DNA of 64,000 bases from Batillaria attramentaria (taxonomy: Eukaryota; Mollusca; Gastropoda; Batillariidae): NCBI GenBank assembly GCA_018292915.2, contig JACVVK020000228.1, forward strand, positions 662,501 through 726,500, given 5' to 3'. This document shows positions 40,851 through 55,439 of this stretch, piece by piece (the first letter of the stretch is position 1; each line of letters begins with the position of its first letter). Under the pieces are notes generated by a model. That model searched no databases. It saw only the letters and a program-made list of their open reading frames with translations, and had not been told where the DNA came from. Both the position numbers and the translations under genes were made by a program.

Positions 40851-43800
40851 ATTCTTGTTTTGTTGAAAGCAGTGCTCCAATTTTTATTTCCAGTGAGGTG
40901 AATAAAGAGGGTGATTCTGTTTCTGAACTTCGTCATTGTGATGTTGTGATCGCAGATTGCAGATGGCGAGTTTGAGCGAGAGAGAGAGAGAGAGAGAGAG
41001 TAGGGTGGGTGTCTGGGAGTTTAACGTCCGTTTCCACCACGTAAGGGTGACAGCAAAGACGGGGCAACGAGAAAAAGGCCAGCGCAGAGTGAATTGAAAT
41101 GAAACTATAATTGCCAAGGATAATAAGAGATAGACACATGCCTTTCCTCCACCTTGTCCTTGCTATTTACTACAGGTGGAAATAGCTATACTGACTGCAA
41201 AAGCAAGCTACTGGCTTCCAAACAAAGCATTACCATCATTATCATAGCACAGTCAGGATTTTAGCACACGTAACCTTTTCCATGCCTCAGTCTGTTCACG
41301 AGAGTAGGACGCAAGTCAGATCGCTCTCGTGTATACTGGATTTTTACCTGGACATATCTCACTTTGTGTATTCATTTTCATATCGGCGGATTTGTGATGA
41401 GTTGTAGTCTGCATTTGTGCTGTACAAGACAATATTTAGGCCATGCAGTTCAATATTTGCGAGTGATTTTCTATGCAGTGTCTATGTTATTGAAACTGAC
41501 TGCCTACAACCCACGCCATTGGCTAAAGCGGGCGGTACGTGTCTCTGGCGCCAGCGGAGTTGAACAGCGTGGACTCATTCATCACCAACATGGTCATCTG
41601 GCACCAGCTGTGTTGACTTTGTCTAACGCTATCGCGCTCAAGCATCAGCAATGCTAGTGGAAAACCCAGCGCTTCACTACGCCGGCTTTCAGAATGCCGC
41701 GCATTCTGGCGTGATTAGTAAACACCATGACACGTATCCTCTAGACTGAGGAGAGACACCAACTTCCGCAAAATGCCATCTACGCGCTCTGCAACAGTCA
41801 AGTCGGACGATAACACCATTGAGGAGATCAAGAAAACTAAATGCCCCATACAAGTCAATTTTAAGGCTGGTCTCAACCGAGTCCACTACTGGAGACAGGT
41901 GCTGTACAAGAGGTGTGCAGACGGATTTGCCATGGAAGGTAGCGTGCGACTGGCGTGATGACGACAGCAGACACAAACCCATCAACGCCCCCATCCTACT
42001 TCCGTATCCCCCAGAACTTCACAGCACTCTCATCCACCTGTGAGATGACGCTGGCGAACAAGTGACAATAACAGTCTTCTACACCAGCAGTACAGTTCGA
42101 GCTCAGGGATTTGGCTATCAGGTTTGGATAGACGAGGAGTTTGAAACCCTGAAAACACTGGCAGATGATCTCATCGCGTCAAATCCAAACATGACGCTGC
42201 CAACCTCCAATCTAGCGGTACCCCCTAGCTCTACAGCGGATGAGATTCTCACCAACAATACTGGCACCGTCGAGACAGATGGCAGCTACCACGCGCCCAC
42301 AGGGGAGGAAACCATCCGTGCCAACTCAGACACAGCGACTGGCGGCACTGCACTCGGGCGTGAAACAAGAGTGCATAACTCCCTTCCTTCAACACCACCA
42401 CTCTCTGGGGCACAGAGTCTTTCAGTGGAAAGTACCTCTGTGCACAGTGGGGAAATGGCGCTCACTGCGCTACCGTGACGGGCCTAAATTGTCTCGGTGC
42501 TCTCAAACACAAGGTCGCGCACTATGTCATCCTTGACCAGCTTTGAACCCAGAGGGATCCTCAGTGGCGCAAGTGATGGCAGGCTGTCTTCAGAGTGAAA
42601 GTAGGCGTGTTTCTGAATCAGAGACATACATAACATGTCTCTGTCTGAATGGACAGATCTATATTACATTCAGTCCTAGAGCACGGGTGTGTATGCTTTT
42701 GTAATCGTCTCTTATTCCACCACAAGGCAGGTACGTGATCGTCTGCACCGTGCAATAATACTTGCCTGTAGAGTGCAACACCCTTGCCTGTCAGAGTGCA
42801 ACCCCCTTGCCGTTTACTCACATCCTGTTGGATCAGTGTACCACGTAAACAGTGCCATCAAAGCGCAACAATAATTGTCCGCTGGCAAAGATTTTGCCCA
42901 AACGAAAAGTGGTCGGATATTCAAGACTTCGTTTCAAATCGAATCATATGACACACAAGTCTCTGCTTTTCTAAAAAAAAATCGCCATTTTTGAAAATGG
43001 CGCTGGGTGTAAGCAGTCACAATTTCACGCCCCGGGACTGCACTCTGGAGTCTACAACACCACATCTGCGAGTCACGATGGTGTCCCACCTCATCAGGCC
43101 ACGCGCAAACTTGGAGCAACGGAGGGGATTTCGGCCAAGCGCGACTTGGGCGGCGAGGACGCGTCCTCAGGAGAGGTCACAGACACAGGTAAAACACCTG
43201 TAGGCCAGGGTGCCGTGCGTGAGAACGATGAAGCGGTAAACCACACACAGGCACTGTATAGTGATGCTGCTCCACGCGCTACCGTCACGCCAGCCTCTTT
43301 TGCTATCCTTGCTGACAGTGCAGCGCATACTACCGTCACGCCAGCCTCTTTTGCTATCCTTGCTGACAGTGCAGCGCATACTACCGTCACGCCAGCCTCT
43401 TTTGCTATCCTTGCTGACAGTGCAGCGCATACTACCGTCACGCCAGCCTCTTTTGCTATCCTTGCTGACAGTGCAGCGCATAAGCTCATCTTTTTGATGC
43501 AACAGCAGCTAGCAGAATCAACAACCACAATCAGCTCTCTCAGGATTGAGCTCAGTAAAGTCAACAAAGCACTGCCAGGCTTCAAAGCTGAGTGCGCGAC
43601 GCTGAGAAAGGAGCAAGAGAAAAATGGCCTCGCTGATCAGTGACAATGAAGTGAAGGCCAAGAACCAAATGAAAGCTTCAAAGAAGTGTCTGGTCGACAC
43701 CATGCAAGCGACAGCCACCACTCTCACCAAAGACTAAATTAGCCTAAATGAGAAGATGAATCATCTTGTTGCTCACAAAACCAGTCAGGAAACCAGGATG

Positions 43801-45369
43801 AAAGATGTGGGAAAAAAACACACCTTGACACGCTTATCAAGGAACAGTCTGCTCCCAGTGCCTCGTCCAAGGGTTGATATCTACAAATGTAGTCTTTCTC
43901 AGGGGCATCCATATGGAACTCTTTACCACTGAGTATCCAAAACATTACCAAATTCACTAACTTTAAACAAATTCTACACGACACGCTCATCTAACCATAT
44001 AGGTAGAAATGTGTTACATACATGTTTTCGAATGTAAGTGACGACTTTGAAGTTCTTACCTGGCATACAGCCAATACCATCGACACCTGCCACGTATGTT
44101 TTGATTTGTTTATCATGTCTACTTTTCTCGTCTTCGTTTCCTTTAGATAGTTAATACTTTTGTTTGTCTTTTTTTCTTCTCTCTTTTTTCTCCTCCCCCC
44201 CCCCCCTTGTTTTGAAGGGTTTTTTTTGTTTTTGTTTTTTGTTTTAAAGTTGTTTCTCTATAGAGAAACAACTTTATGAGACGGGGCAGATTTTGCTGCG
44301 CGCAGCAGCAAGTTTCAGTGATACAAAACAAGACTGTGACGTTTCTCCACACAATACATACTTTCACGCACGGAGTGACGTAACGAAACCTGCGTCATAG
44401 ACACTTGGCGTGCACACTATGCTGCTGCGTTCTTTTTGGCGGGAGTTGTGAGACGTGTGTGTGTCTGTGTGTGTGTGTGTGTGTGGACGGATGTAATGAT
44501 GGCTATCTCCTAAACCACCTCGATGGAGGCCTTTTTACTTTGAGATAAAATGGGAAATCACCTTCTCCAGAGCTACCTTTCACGATTTTTAGCCTGCCGC
44601 ATTTTCAGAAGAGTTATCGCCGATTTTAAAAAATCGGTCATGTTACGAATTTTTTCGAAAAAGTTGTTCAAATTCCTTCATTTTCTAGACTTTGGAAGTT
44701 CACCCAATCACACTGCCTGTATTCGTGCTACAGCTCTGTAGCTCTGACTGGTTTTGTGTAAAAAAAAATATTTCCGAGGTAGGGGTGGTTTGCACATAAG
44801 ATCAAATATCTATGAAAAGACTACTGCAAATTACTTATCATCCCGGCGTTTTTGTCAAGTGTGACAACTGCACATATGACAGGAACTACTGCACTATTAT
44901 AGCTTTAGCATTTAGAATAACTGAACTTTTAGATAAACATAACTTTTTCAAGTTTCTGCGAGAAGCACCGGTCAAAAGAGTTCCAAATTTTCGATTTCAT
45001 AAGTACAATCCAAGGTATTCTAGTCCATGTTTCACCAGCCCTCTAGATCTTCCAGATTTTATGTGAAAATTAATTCAGCCAGGGAAGTCACAAAAGCAAC
45101 AGGGAAATCACAAGACATGCACAAGCATCATCTGTCATACCACCAGTGTGAAGCTGACGTCAAACGCTTAGTTCACAGACAAAATAAGCAAGTATCGTCA
45201 CTGCCTCCGACATTTCACCAGCCCTCTAGATCTTCCAGATTTCATGTGAAAAATAATTCAATCCTGGAAGCCACAAAGCCAACAGGGAAATCACAAGACA
45301 GAAACAAGCTTCCTCAGACGATCGCAGTGCTAGAGGCTGACGTCAAAATGTTTAGTTCACGGAATTGAC

Positions 45370-45406
<37 letters not shown>

Positions 45407-45459
45407 GACGACCTGGCTGAGGCTGACGTGACGTCAAATGATTAGTTCACGGAACTGAC

Positions 45460-45521
<62 letters not shown>

Positions 45522-48500
45522 GGAGCCAGGGTGGCCGAATGGTAGAGCGTTGGACTTTCAATGCTCGGGTCGAGAGTTCGAATCCCGGCCGCTGGGGCCA
45601 AATATTTGTACTGGTCTTTCTCTCGTTGCCCCGTCTTTGATATCACCCTTACGTGGTGGAAAAGGACGTTAAACTCCTAGACATCCACCCACCCACTCTG
45701 TCTGTCTGTCTGTCTCTCTCTCCGCGAATTAGTCTTTGTCGCTGACGCGGCGTTAAGCCTTAAAATACTCACTCACTGTCTCTCTCTCTCTCTCTCTCTC
45801 TCCCCACCCGGCCCCACCCCCAGTCACGTGACTAATCGGTCGAGGTCGTAGAGGATCTAGTGTCATTGGTAGAACTTGGAGAGGGGAGAACCGGCAACAA
45901 TAACAACAAAACAGACAAAATAAAATGAAATTTGGAGAAACAACTTTGTAGGACGGGGCCGTTCCTCCTTGTTTACCATTTAACGTAGACTAGCAGGACA
46001 GCTTGTACTTGAAGACAGGCAGTAATGTCTAAATGATCTTTCCTGAACAAAAAACGTTTCATCATCATCATTATCATCATCTCTCTCTCTGAGTTTTCCT
46101 AGAAGTATTCACGGCGGAAAATAACGGTTCATTAATTTTGTTCCGATTTGCTTTTGACGTATTCTTTTAGAAATCTTGTCTTTATTAATGAAAGCTGCTT
46201 CTTGGAGTATTGTAGAATTCAATTTAGCAGGACTGTTTGTAACACAGGCAGATACTACTACTACTACTACTGCTACTACTACTACTACTACACCACAAAC
46301 AGCAACAATAAACAATATATGTAACAAAACTTACCTTTGTTTTGCTGTGTAAAGCATCCGCAACATCAAATTTCAGGATGTGGGGGAACTTTCACCACCA
46401 AGACCGGAACATTTCAATCTCCGGGTTTCCCCCATGGTTACCCTAGCAACCAGGACTGTGTCTACGTCATCAGTCGGCCGGAAGGAGAACGTATCACCCT
46501 CACATTCCAACATTTTGACCTTGAGGGTGGAGACGGATGTCCTTCGGACTTTGTAAATGTGAGAGTGCATCAAAAGTTTACTCTGAAACATACATTTTTC
46601 AGTTTTGTTCTGTTTGTCACACTTACGGTTCGTGTGAAGCTTTTTAAATGCGCATTATTTATAGTACCATCATGATTAAGATATCTGCCAAAATTTTCAG
46701 CGTCATTTGAGTTCAGGGAAGCCAGACATGAGTGGATGTGCTGACAATCGATTTTATTAAACCAAGGGAGATAATTTACAGGCGAGGTGGTCATACTGTG
46801 TACCATGTATTCCATGTGTGCGTGCGATCCGCTACATGCCGCCCGAGGGAGGTTCTTTGGTTCGCGCTGAATTATCTACCTTGGTTTACAGTAATAGTAA
46901 TAATAATTGTAAACGCTATAGGCGCTTTATCCCAAATATTAAATATTTGGCTCAAAGCGCCCGGAAACTAAACTCAACACGCATGTTCACGTGAATCACG
47001 CGCATTCTCTCACACGGTGGACATGAACACATTAAAATTACGTCGAGCGAAGGTCTGGCTCAATAATTAAATTTTAGCCATTTTAAAATTGCATTTTTTT
47101 TAAATTTTGTGTGTTGAGCATTTTCAAAACAGAGGCGGAAGAAGCCGGAGAGAATCCCCGACGGTCGGCCCGAATGAACGGTGCCACATACGAGAAAGAA
47201 AAATTCTTTAGGCCCGATGCACACGAGCGTCAGCGTCAGCACCATGAAGCAAGCAGCAAAGGCTGTCTCGCATCATACGCCTCGCGTGAGCGCGCGGTGT
47301 GCGCCGTTTGCGTGCACACTTGGCTTCGGCGTCATTCGCCTGCACGGCTTGTTGCGCTGACCCACACTGCAAGCGCTGACCCACACTGCTTTCTGATTGG
47401 CTGAAACCAAGTCTGCAGCGCGGCGCCGGCAGCAGAAATAGGACATGTTCTATACGCTGCGCCATAGGATTCCGCCGCCTGGCACCATTGCTGCCGTTGC
47501 CTGACGCCAGGCACCGATGTCATGCACACGTGGCAGCGCCATGAAACTGCCGCCGGGAGTGAGATCCGCCGCGCGGCATCATGACGCTGACACTCGTGTG
47601 CATCGGGCCTTAGCCCTAGTGGGACGCGAACCGGATCTCTCGCGGCATTGGTGACAAAGTCTTAACGGTGGGTGGTCTAGTGGTTAAGAGACTTGTCACC
47701 AATGCGAGAGGTCAGGGGTTCGAGTCCCACTCGGGGCAAAGAATTTTTCCTTCTCTTATGTGGCACCGATCATTCGGGCCGATCGTCGGGGGTTCTCTCC
47801 GGGTACTCCGGCTTCCTCCCCCTGTGCTTTCGAAATGTTCAGCCCTCAAAAATTTGAACAAAATAAATGCAATTCTAAATTCCGAAACTTAAATAGCTGA
47901 GCTGCCCCTTCGCACCACGTGATTGTAATGTGTTTATGTCCAGTGTGTGAGAGAATGCGTGTGATTCACGTGAGCGTGCGTGTTGGGTTCAGGTCGCGGC
48001 GCTTTGAGCCGATTCATGAAACTGGGTAAAGCGCCGATACAATACTCATTATTATTATTATTATTATCATTATTAATCACTAGAATGGGCATTTGAGTTG
48101 TTTTGTTGTTGTATTCGGCTTCAACAATTCTGTACTCAAGCTAAGGTTTTGACATACAATGGCGCCAAGTAAAAGAGGAAAACGCACAGTTAAGGCATAA
48201 TAATACTTCCTTCATTCCCAAGCCACACACTTTAGAACGTGTTCGATGGCTGATAAACCCAGAAACTCTTACTTTATATCAGATAACTGAAGTAGCGGGC
48301 CCTCGCATGGAGTGTGCAATGTGCATGGTGAGTGCAAGAACTGTGAATTAGACGAATGCTCTGTTCCGCTACGTCTCAGAAACCACACCACCTTTGATTT
48401 GGCTAGGCGCAGGCCGTCCGCCGTAATGCTTGCCTACTGTAATAATATGCTCAACAGGTCCGTGACGGAAACTCGCCGAGGTCACCGTCCATTGTGCGTG

Positions 48501-48681
48501 TCTGCAACACCAGCCTTCCTTCGCCGAGAAGAAGTTTCCAGAACTACATGTGGATCCGCTTCCGGTCAGACGAGACCGGAAACGGAACTGGCTTCAAGGC
48601 CTCGTACACTTCCGGTCAGTTTTTTTTTTCTTAATTTGAACCAAGTAATAATTTGAATTTGAATAAAAAGCACAAATATTG

Positions 48682-48748
<67 letters not shown>

Positions 48749-50904
48749 CAATTTGGCGTGTCGAAATGTGCTCAAACAAGAACCAGCAATTGAATGTGTA
48801 CATAAAAAACACATCCTTTTGCCAAACTTGCAATGTAGAAAGTGCGCACTACTGCGGACTGACGAAAACCTGCTGGGTGCTGGCTGGCATAAATCTGAGA
48901 GTGGGCCAGTGACCAGAGGGAACCAAGTTACTGCCACCACACCCCTCTACTGGCTCTAGCCTTCCATAGCTACTGGTCACCACCACCCCTCTGCTGGGAG
49001 CTGATGGTCCTAAAATTAGGCGTACGGCTACACGACTGCCAGTCAGCATGTTGCCGTACTCGGCTGGTTGCTGGCGGGCAAGGGTTTTTTCCCCGCACAC
49101 GCAGCCTGTGGCGTTGCAAGATTTGGGCAGTGATTGCATGGTCAATTGGCTGCACGGGGCTGCCTGCGGGTAGCTGGCTGCCAGGAAAATAGGGCGGCTT
49201 TCTATTGCCGCAAGGGGGATATGCAAGCTGGCCGCCAGCGATTTAATTAGGGTTTCCAGCGTTTCTAGTCCTGCAAGTTCCCATCCTGGCAACGTGTAGC
49301 AGCGGCCCTTAGGCTGTGCTGTTACGTAATGGCGTGCCGCGAGCGATAAGGGCCGCTGCTACACGTTGCCAGGATTGGTACTTGCAGGGCTGGCAACGCT
49401 GGCAACCCTAATTAAATCGCTGGCGGCCAGCTGGCAAATCCCCCTTGCCGGTGCTGGCGTGGGAATAGAAAGCCGTTCTATTTTTCCTGGCAGCCAGCTA
49501 GCCCCAGGCAGCCCGTACAGCCAACTGACCAATCACTGCCCAAACCTTGCAACGCCGCAGGCTGCGTGTGCCGCGGAACACTTGCCCGCCAGCAGGCAGC
49601 CGAGTACGGCCACATGCAGACTGGCAGTCGTGTAACCGTGCGCTTAAAAGGGGGAAGCAAGGGGATGGTCACGCTGCGAGCTCACCAACCCTGGACGGGC
49701 TGCAAGCTGAATACCGCGGTTGCCGGTTACGAAGAGTCGGGTGCTCTCCAGCGCCGGAGACGCGAACGGTCCTCCTGATGTGGGCTACGCATGCGATGGC
49801 GAGCAACGTGAGCGTTTCGACCGGCGAAGAATCTGATGTTCGCGATAAAATTAAATCAATGAAAGTTCCTGAACTGAAAAAATATCTGAAAGACAGGGGC
49901 GTGCGTTTTAGTGGCTACACAAAAGCGCAGCTTATCACTCTAGCCCTTGAAGCAGATCGGCAGTCGCTTCAACCAAGAGGTAGGCGGTGTTAAGGTCAAG
50001 TCCACCTGTGACTTGTGGCTTGCCACTAATTTTTATTCAAGCACTTTGGCTGTTTATCAGTGCGAACTGAACTTTTGCTTGGAAATGAAAGTCTTTCTTT
50101 CTTGGTTTTTGGTTCCATAACCATTGTGTTCAAACACTGTAGGTACCTGGACAAAATCTGTCCGCTTGTACCCGACGAAATGGCGGCTGCACACGCTAGG
50201 CCACCGAGACGGGTCGACGTTCTGCCTTCGAATCGCTTTTATCCACATTTTGGCGGCCGATCGCAACGCAGTGGTAGTGCGGCATCGTGTGTGACTCGAG
50301 TAGCCCACATGCCGAGTCTATCAAGCCTAGTCTCGGTCCAAAATCGCGCACGTTCACGCATGTTCACGCGCTATAACGAGAATCGGCAACCGCGGTATTG
50401 GGTGCACTCCGGCCATGGGGCTATTATATAATTATCCGTCTTCCGTGTTGATTGGTCTGCCGGCAGAACAGATAAACCGTCTCCAACGTGTGCAAAACAG
50501 CGCGGCACGGCTGATTTTGAAAAAGAAAAAATCTGACCATATCACTCCCTTGCTGCGGCATCTTCACTGGCTGCCAGTGAAATTCCGCATTCAGTACAAA
50601 ATCTGCACGCTTGTATTTCGCTTTTTTGAAGGAACTCTTCCTGCCTACCTCTCAAATTCCCTTACAGTCCACCAAACAGCACGCACTCTTCGTTCTTCAT
50701 CTGAAAAACTACTGAACGTTCCCCGTCGAAACCTCAAAACGGTTGGCGAGCGCGCGTTTAGCTTTGCTGCCCCGTCGCTCTGGAACGCATTACCTGCCGG
50801 CCTGAGAGACCAGTCGGACATAGATCGTTTCAAGTCTGACTTGAAAACGCATCTGTTCCGGCTGGCTTTCGACTAAGCCCACCTACCTCATCCTGTTTCA
50901 GCGG

Positions 50905-50987
<83 letters not shown>

Positions 50988-51050
50988 GGTATGAGTGCGG
51001 GAGTACGCGCATTGAGTCATTGTGAGAATTTTGCGCTATATAAGTACAAT

Positions 51051-51100
<50 letters not shown>

Positions 51101-54100
51101 ATTACACAACTTGTTGTATGGTACAGATCAAATCGCCATATGATACCTAAAGTTTTAATGAACTAAAATTAAACAGGAAATAAACAGTATACGGCGGTTC
51201 TGTTTGTCTACCATTTTCAGCCGTTGAGCCAAGTGAGTTCTTCCTGATCACAAGTTCAGAGGGCAAAATCTACCGCATGGACGTGGAAACTTTGAGTAAC
51301 ATCGTCATTCCGATACCCGGGGTCTACAACCCTATAGCTGTGGATTATGATCCTGTGGAAGACCGTCTTTACTGGACAGACGTTGGCATCCGGCAAATCC
51401 TAAGTGCCCACCTCGACGGTAGCGGCGTCAGAATTGTCCGCCATTTTAATCGAAGTGGGTTGGGTTCTTTTGGTTTGTTTGTTTGTTTGTTTGTTTGTTT
51501 GTTTGTTTGTTTGTTTTTCTAAGTGATATGTTTACCACAGTGCTTTAATTACCGTAAATTACCATACTTTACCTAACCTTACCATGCTCGGATCGTGAGT
51601 TCGAATCCCGGCTTTTTTCTTGATGCCCTGTCTTTGATATCACCTTTACGTGGTGGAAAAAGAAGTTAAACTCCCATACACCCCACCCACCCACCTAACC
51701 TTACCCGACTCTTCCCGAACCTACCCGACCCTCCCGACTCTGCCCTGCCTTATCGTACCATATTCTACCTTATCCTGTTTACCTAAACTAGGGATACCTG
51801 CCCTTACCTTACATTACTCTGTCCAACCTTACCTTATCCTGTTACCTTAACGTGTCTACCTTACTTTGCTTTCCCTTCTCCTAGCCTACTTAGCCGCGAA
51901 ATAGTCTTTGTTGCTTGCGCGGCGTTCAGCCCTAAATAACTAAGTAAGTAACTGACTTCTCCTAGCCTACCCTTTCCTCCAACATCAAATTACCTTACCT
52001 GACTCTGTCCTACTCTACCCTGCCTTATCCTGTTACTTTACCTTTTCCTAACTGTTACCTCACCTTACCTGACGTCACCTTGTGCTGTTACCTTACCTTC
52101 CTTACCTTACCTTGTCCTGTTACCTCACCACACCTTGCCTAACCCTGTTACCTCATCATGCCTTACCTTACCCTAACTGTTACCTCGCCTTACCTTAAGG
52201 CCGTTCTTAACCGGGCGAACGTTTGGTTCGCGAACTAGGTTCGAAGAGTACGGCGAACTAGATTCGCGCACTTTGTTTCTTAACCGACCGAACGCTACTT
52301 CCCAAACCCTGGTTCGAAAGGTTCGCCGAACTAGGTTTGAAGTCTGCACAGCGTGTCGTGGGAACCCTCGCGATCCTTTGGCCGATCCTGCGCTCTGATT
52401 GGTTGCTTGGGGGAGAGCTGTTGTGCGCATGTACAAAGTTGAGGAAAATGGCGAACGGCATAGCGGCTATCGACTCACTTGACATTTCCCTCTCTTGCGC
52501 TCTTTTCCTCTTTTCTCCTCTTCCTCGGCTTCCAAGAGTTCACTCAAAACGATAACTACCGCAAATGCCTGGTCGTCTCGATCTACGAAGGCGGCCATTT
52601 TGGTTGTTTACGATTGCCTCAACTCTCGCCTTGTCACGGTTCGGGCGATAACGTATGCATATCGTTAACGGTCGGTTAAGAAAGAGAACTAGTTCGGCCA
52701 AACCTGTGGAACTACGTATGTGTGCGCGCTCGCCCTATTCGTATACAATACACAGTTCGCCGGACTGGTGGTTCGCCCGGTTAAGAACGGCCTTTACCTC
52801 ACCTTGTCCTGTTACCTTACCTTGTCCTATTACCTTGTCTTGCCTTTACCTTCCTTGTCCTGTTACCTCACCATGCCTTACCTTACCCTAACTGTTACCT
52901 CACCATATCTTATGTCACCTTGCCCTGTTACCTTACCTTGTCCTATTACCTTGCATTACCTTGCCTTACATTCCTTCCCTTACCTTGTCCTGTTACCTCA
53001 CCATACCTTACCTAACCCTAACTGTTACCTCACTTTACCTTATCTCACCTTGTCCTGTTACCTTACTTTGTCCTATTACCTTGCCTTACCTTACCTTCTT
53101 CCAGCCGCGATTCCTGACGGGTTAGCCATTGACCCGCTGTCAAGACTGGTGTTTTACTCCGACAGCGGGTACGACCTTATCGCCATGATGTCCATGTCAG
53201 GTTCCACACACAGAACGATCATCAGCACTGACCTCACGCAGCCCCGCGCCATCGTCCTGGACACGATGAATGGGTGAGTCGTTACTACAGTGAACTAAAG
53301 AAAGACCAACCAGTTCTGTGTCGTTGTCATTTCGCTTCACTTTGTGGTCGTGACTAAATAACAACAATTTTTATTCTTTTCTGCCCCACTTTTTTTTCCA
53401 CACACAGTCCATGGTCTTCTGTCACCAAAGGATGGGTGTTGTGATATTTTTACTATTGTTTTCTGGTCCTTTTCTCGCCCCCCCCCCCTTTTTTCCCCCC
53501 CGCGCCGTGTATGTCAGTACGTCCGCAGAGTTACCTTTTGTTTGTTTGTAGAAGTTATGTCCCATTTGTTTGTGTCCTGAGGAAGGCGAAAGCCGAAACG
53601 TTGACCTGTGCCGTCCTTTGTGAAATTATGTGGCTTCTGTCCCTTTTATGTCGCTTTTATTTGTTTAAATAACTACAGCAAAGAGAAGAGGTATATATGA
53701 TGAATTTCCATTTGAAAGAAATTATTTACATGTAGGGTGGACGAAGGGATAATATTCGATTCTATTCTCGGGATTTTCTTAACCAAGGAAGAATGGATGT
53801 TAGTGAGCTCATTTTTTTTTTCTCAAAAATGTTTGATTTTATTGTTATTTCTATAATGACGACACCAAAGAAACTGATCTCGGTTGGGGAAGAAGGTTTA
53901 TTAAATCTGGGATCTGAAATCTTATCCAACGTAATGCGTAATGCAGAATCCTGTTCTGGACTGACTGGGGACAACCTGAGAAAATCGAGCGCGCCAACTA
54001 TGACGGCAGCGACCGAAGAGTGCTACACCAGTATTACCTGGACACACCCAATGCTTTGGCCATTGACACTGACAGTAAGTGTGCCTGGACACACTTAGTG

Positions 54101-54217
54101 TCTTGGTCATTGACACTACAATAAGTATACCTTTACACACTCAATGCTTTGGTCATTGACACTGACAGTACGTATATCATTACACACTCAATGCTTTGGC
54201 CTTGGGACTGACTTTTT

Positions 54218-54289
<72 letters not shown>

Positions 54290-55107
54290 ACTCGATGTAT
54301 ACAACACGTTTAATTTTGCCGAACAAAGTACTATTGTGATAATGACAATATTTTTGTCGAAGCAATCAAGTTTGCATTTGAGAGGGCAGAGAGATCGTTA
54401 ATGCAACACTTTAAAAATTTTCTTATACACCGACTCTTCTATTGTTGTAACACCTGACAATGTTCTGGTCCTTTTTTTTCTGGTTCCCTATCATTGGATA
54501 ATGCACATATCATTCCATCAGACCAACGCCTGTACTGGGTAGACGCTGGCACGGACCTTGTGGAGAGTTCTGACCTTGAGGGCAACGATCGGAGACAGCT
54601 GTACTCTGCACAAGGGTCTCATTTCTTCGGCCTGGCCTACTACAAAGACAAACTGTACGCTACGGATTGGACCAAAGCAGGGTTGGTACCAATGTGCTCA
54701 TTGTCATTAAGTTATTTTAAGTATTAGACATAAATTAAGTTTTATAAATCTATATATAGTATATAGTAATAGACACGTGTTATATTGTGTTTCGAATCCC
54801 TGCTGGGGCCAAATACTTGTACTGGCCTTTTTTCTCGTTGCCCCATCTTTGATATCATACACACGTGGTGGAAAAGGACGTTAAACCCCTAAACACCCAC
54901 CCACCCACCTGTGTTATGTTGTGTTAACATTAAGTTTTTAGATATGATGTATTAAATATTAAGTGTTCAAATAATGTTAAGTATCAAATGTATGTATATA
55001 TGTATTTTATTATTATTTGTCACTATCTTTATCATTGTTGTAGGCCGGGGACTTAACGCTAGTTAATTATTTTTACCTGACAATCGACCTAAACCACATC
55101 CAGAAAT

Positions 55108-55160
<53 letters not shown>

Positions 55161-55193
55161 CGGACGTTAAACCCCCAAACCCCCACCCACCCA

Positions 55194-55236
<43 letters not shown>

Positions 55237-55298
55237 GTATATATATATATATGGAAAAAGAACGTTAAACTCCGAAACACACACCCCCACCCCCCTCT

Positions 55299-55342
<44 letters not shown>

Positions 55343-55345
55343 ATG

Positions 55346-55439
<94 letters not shown>

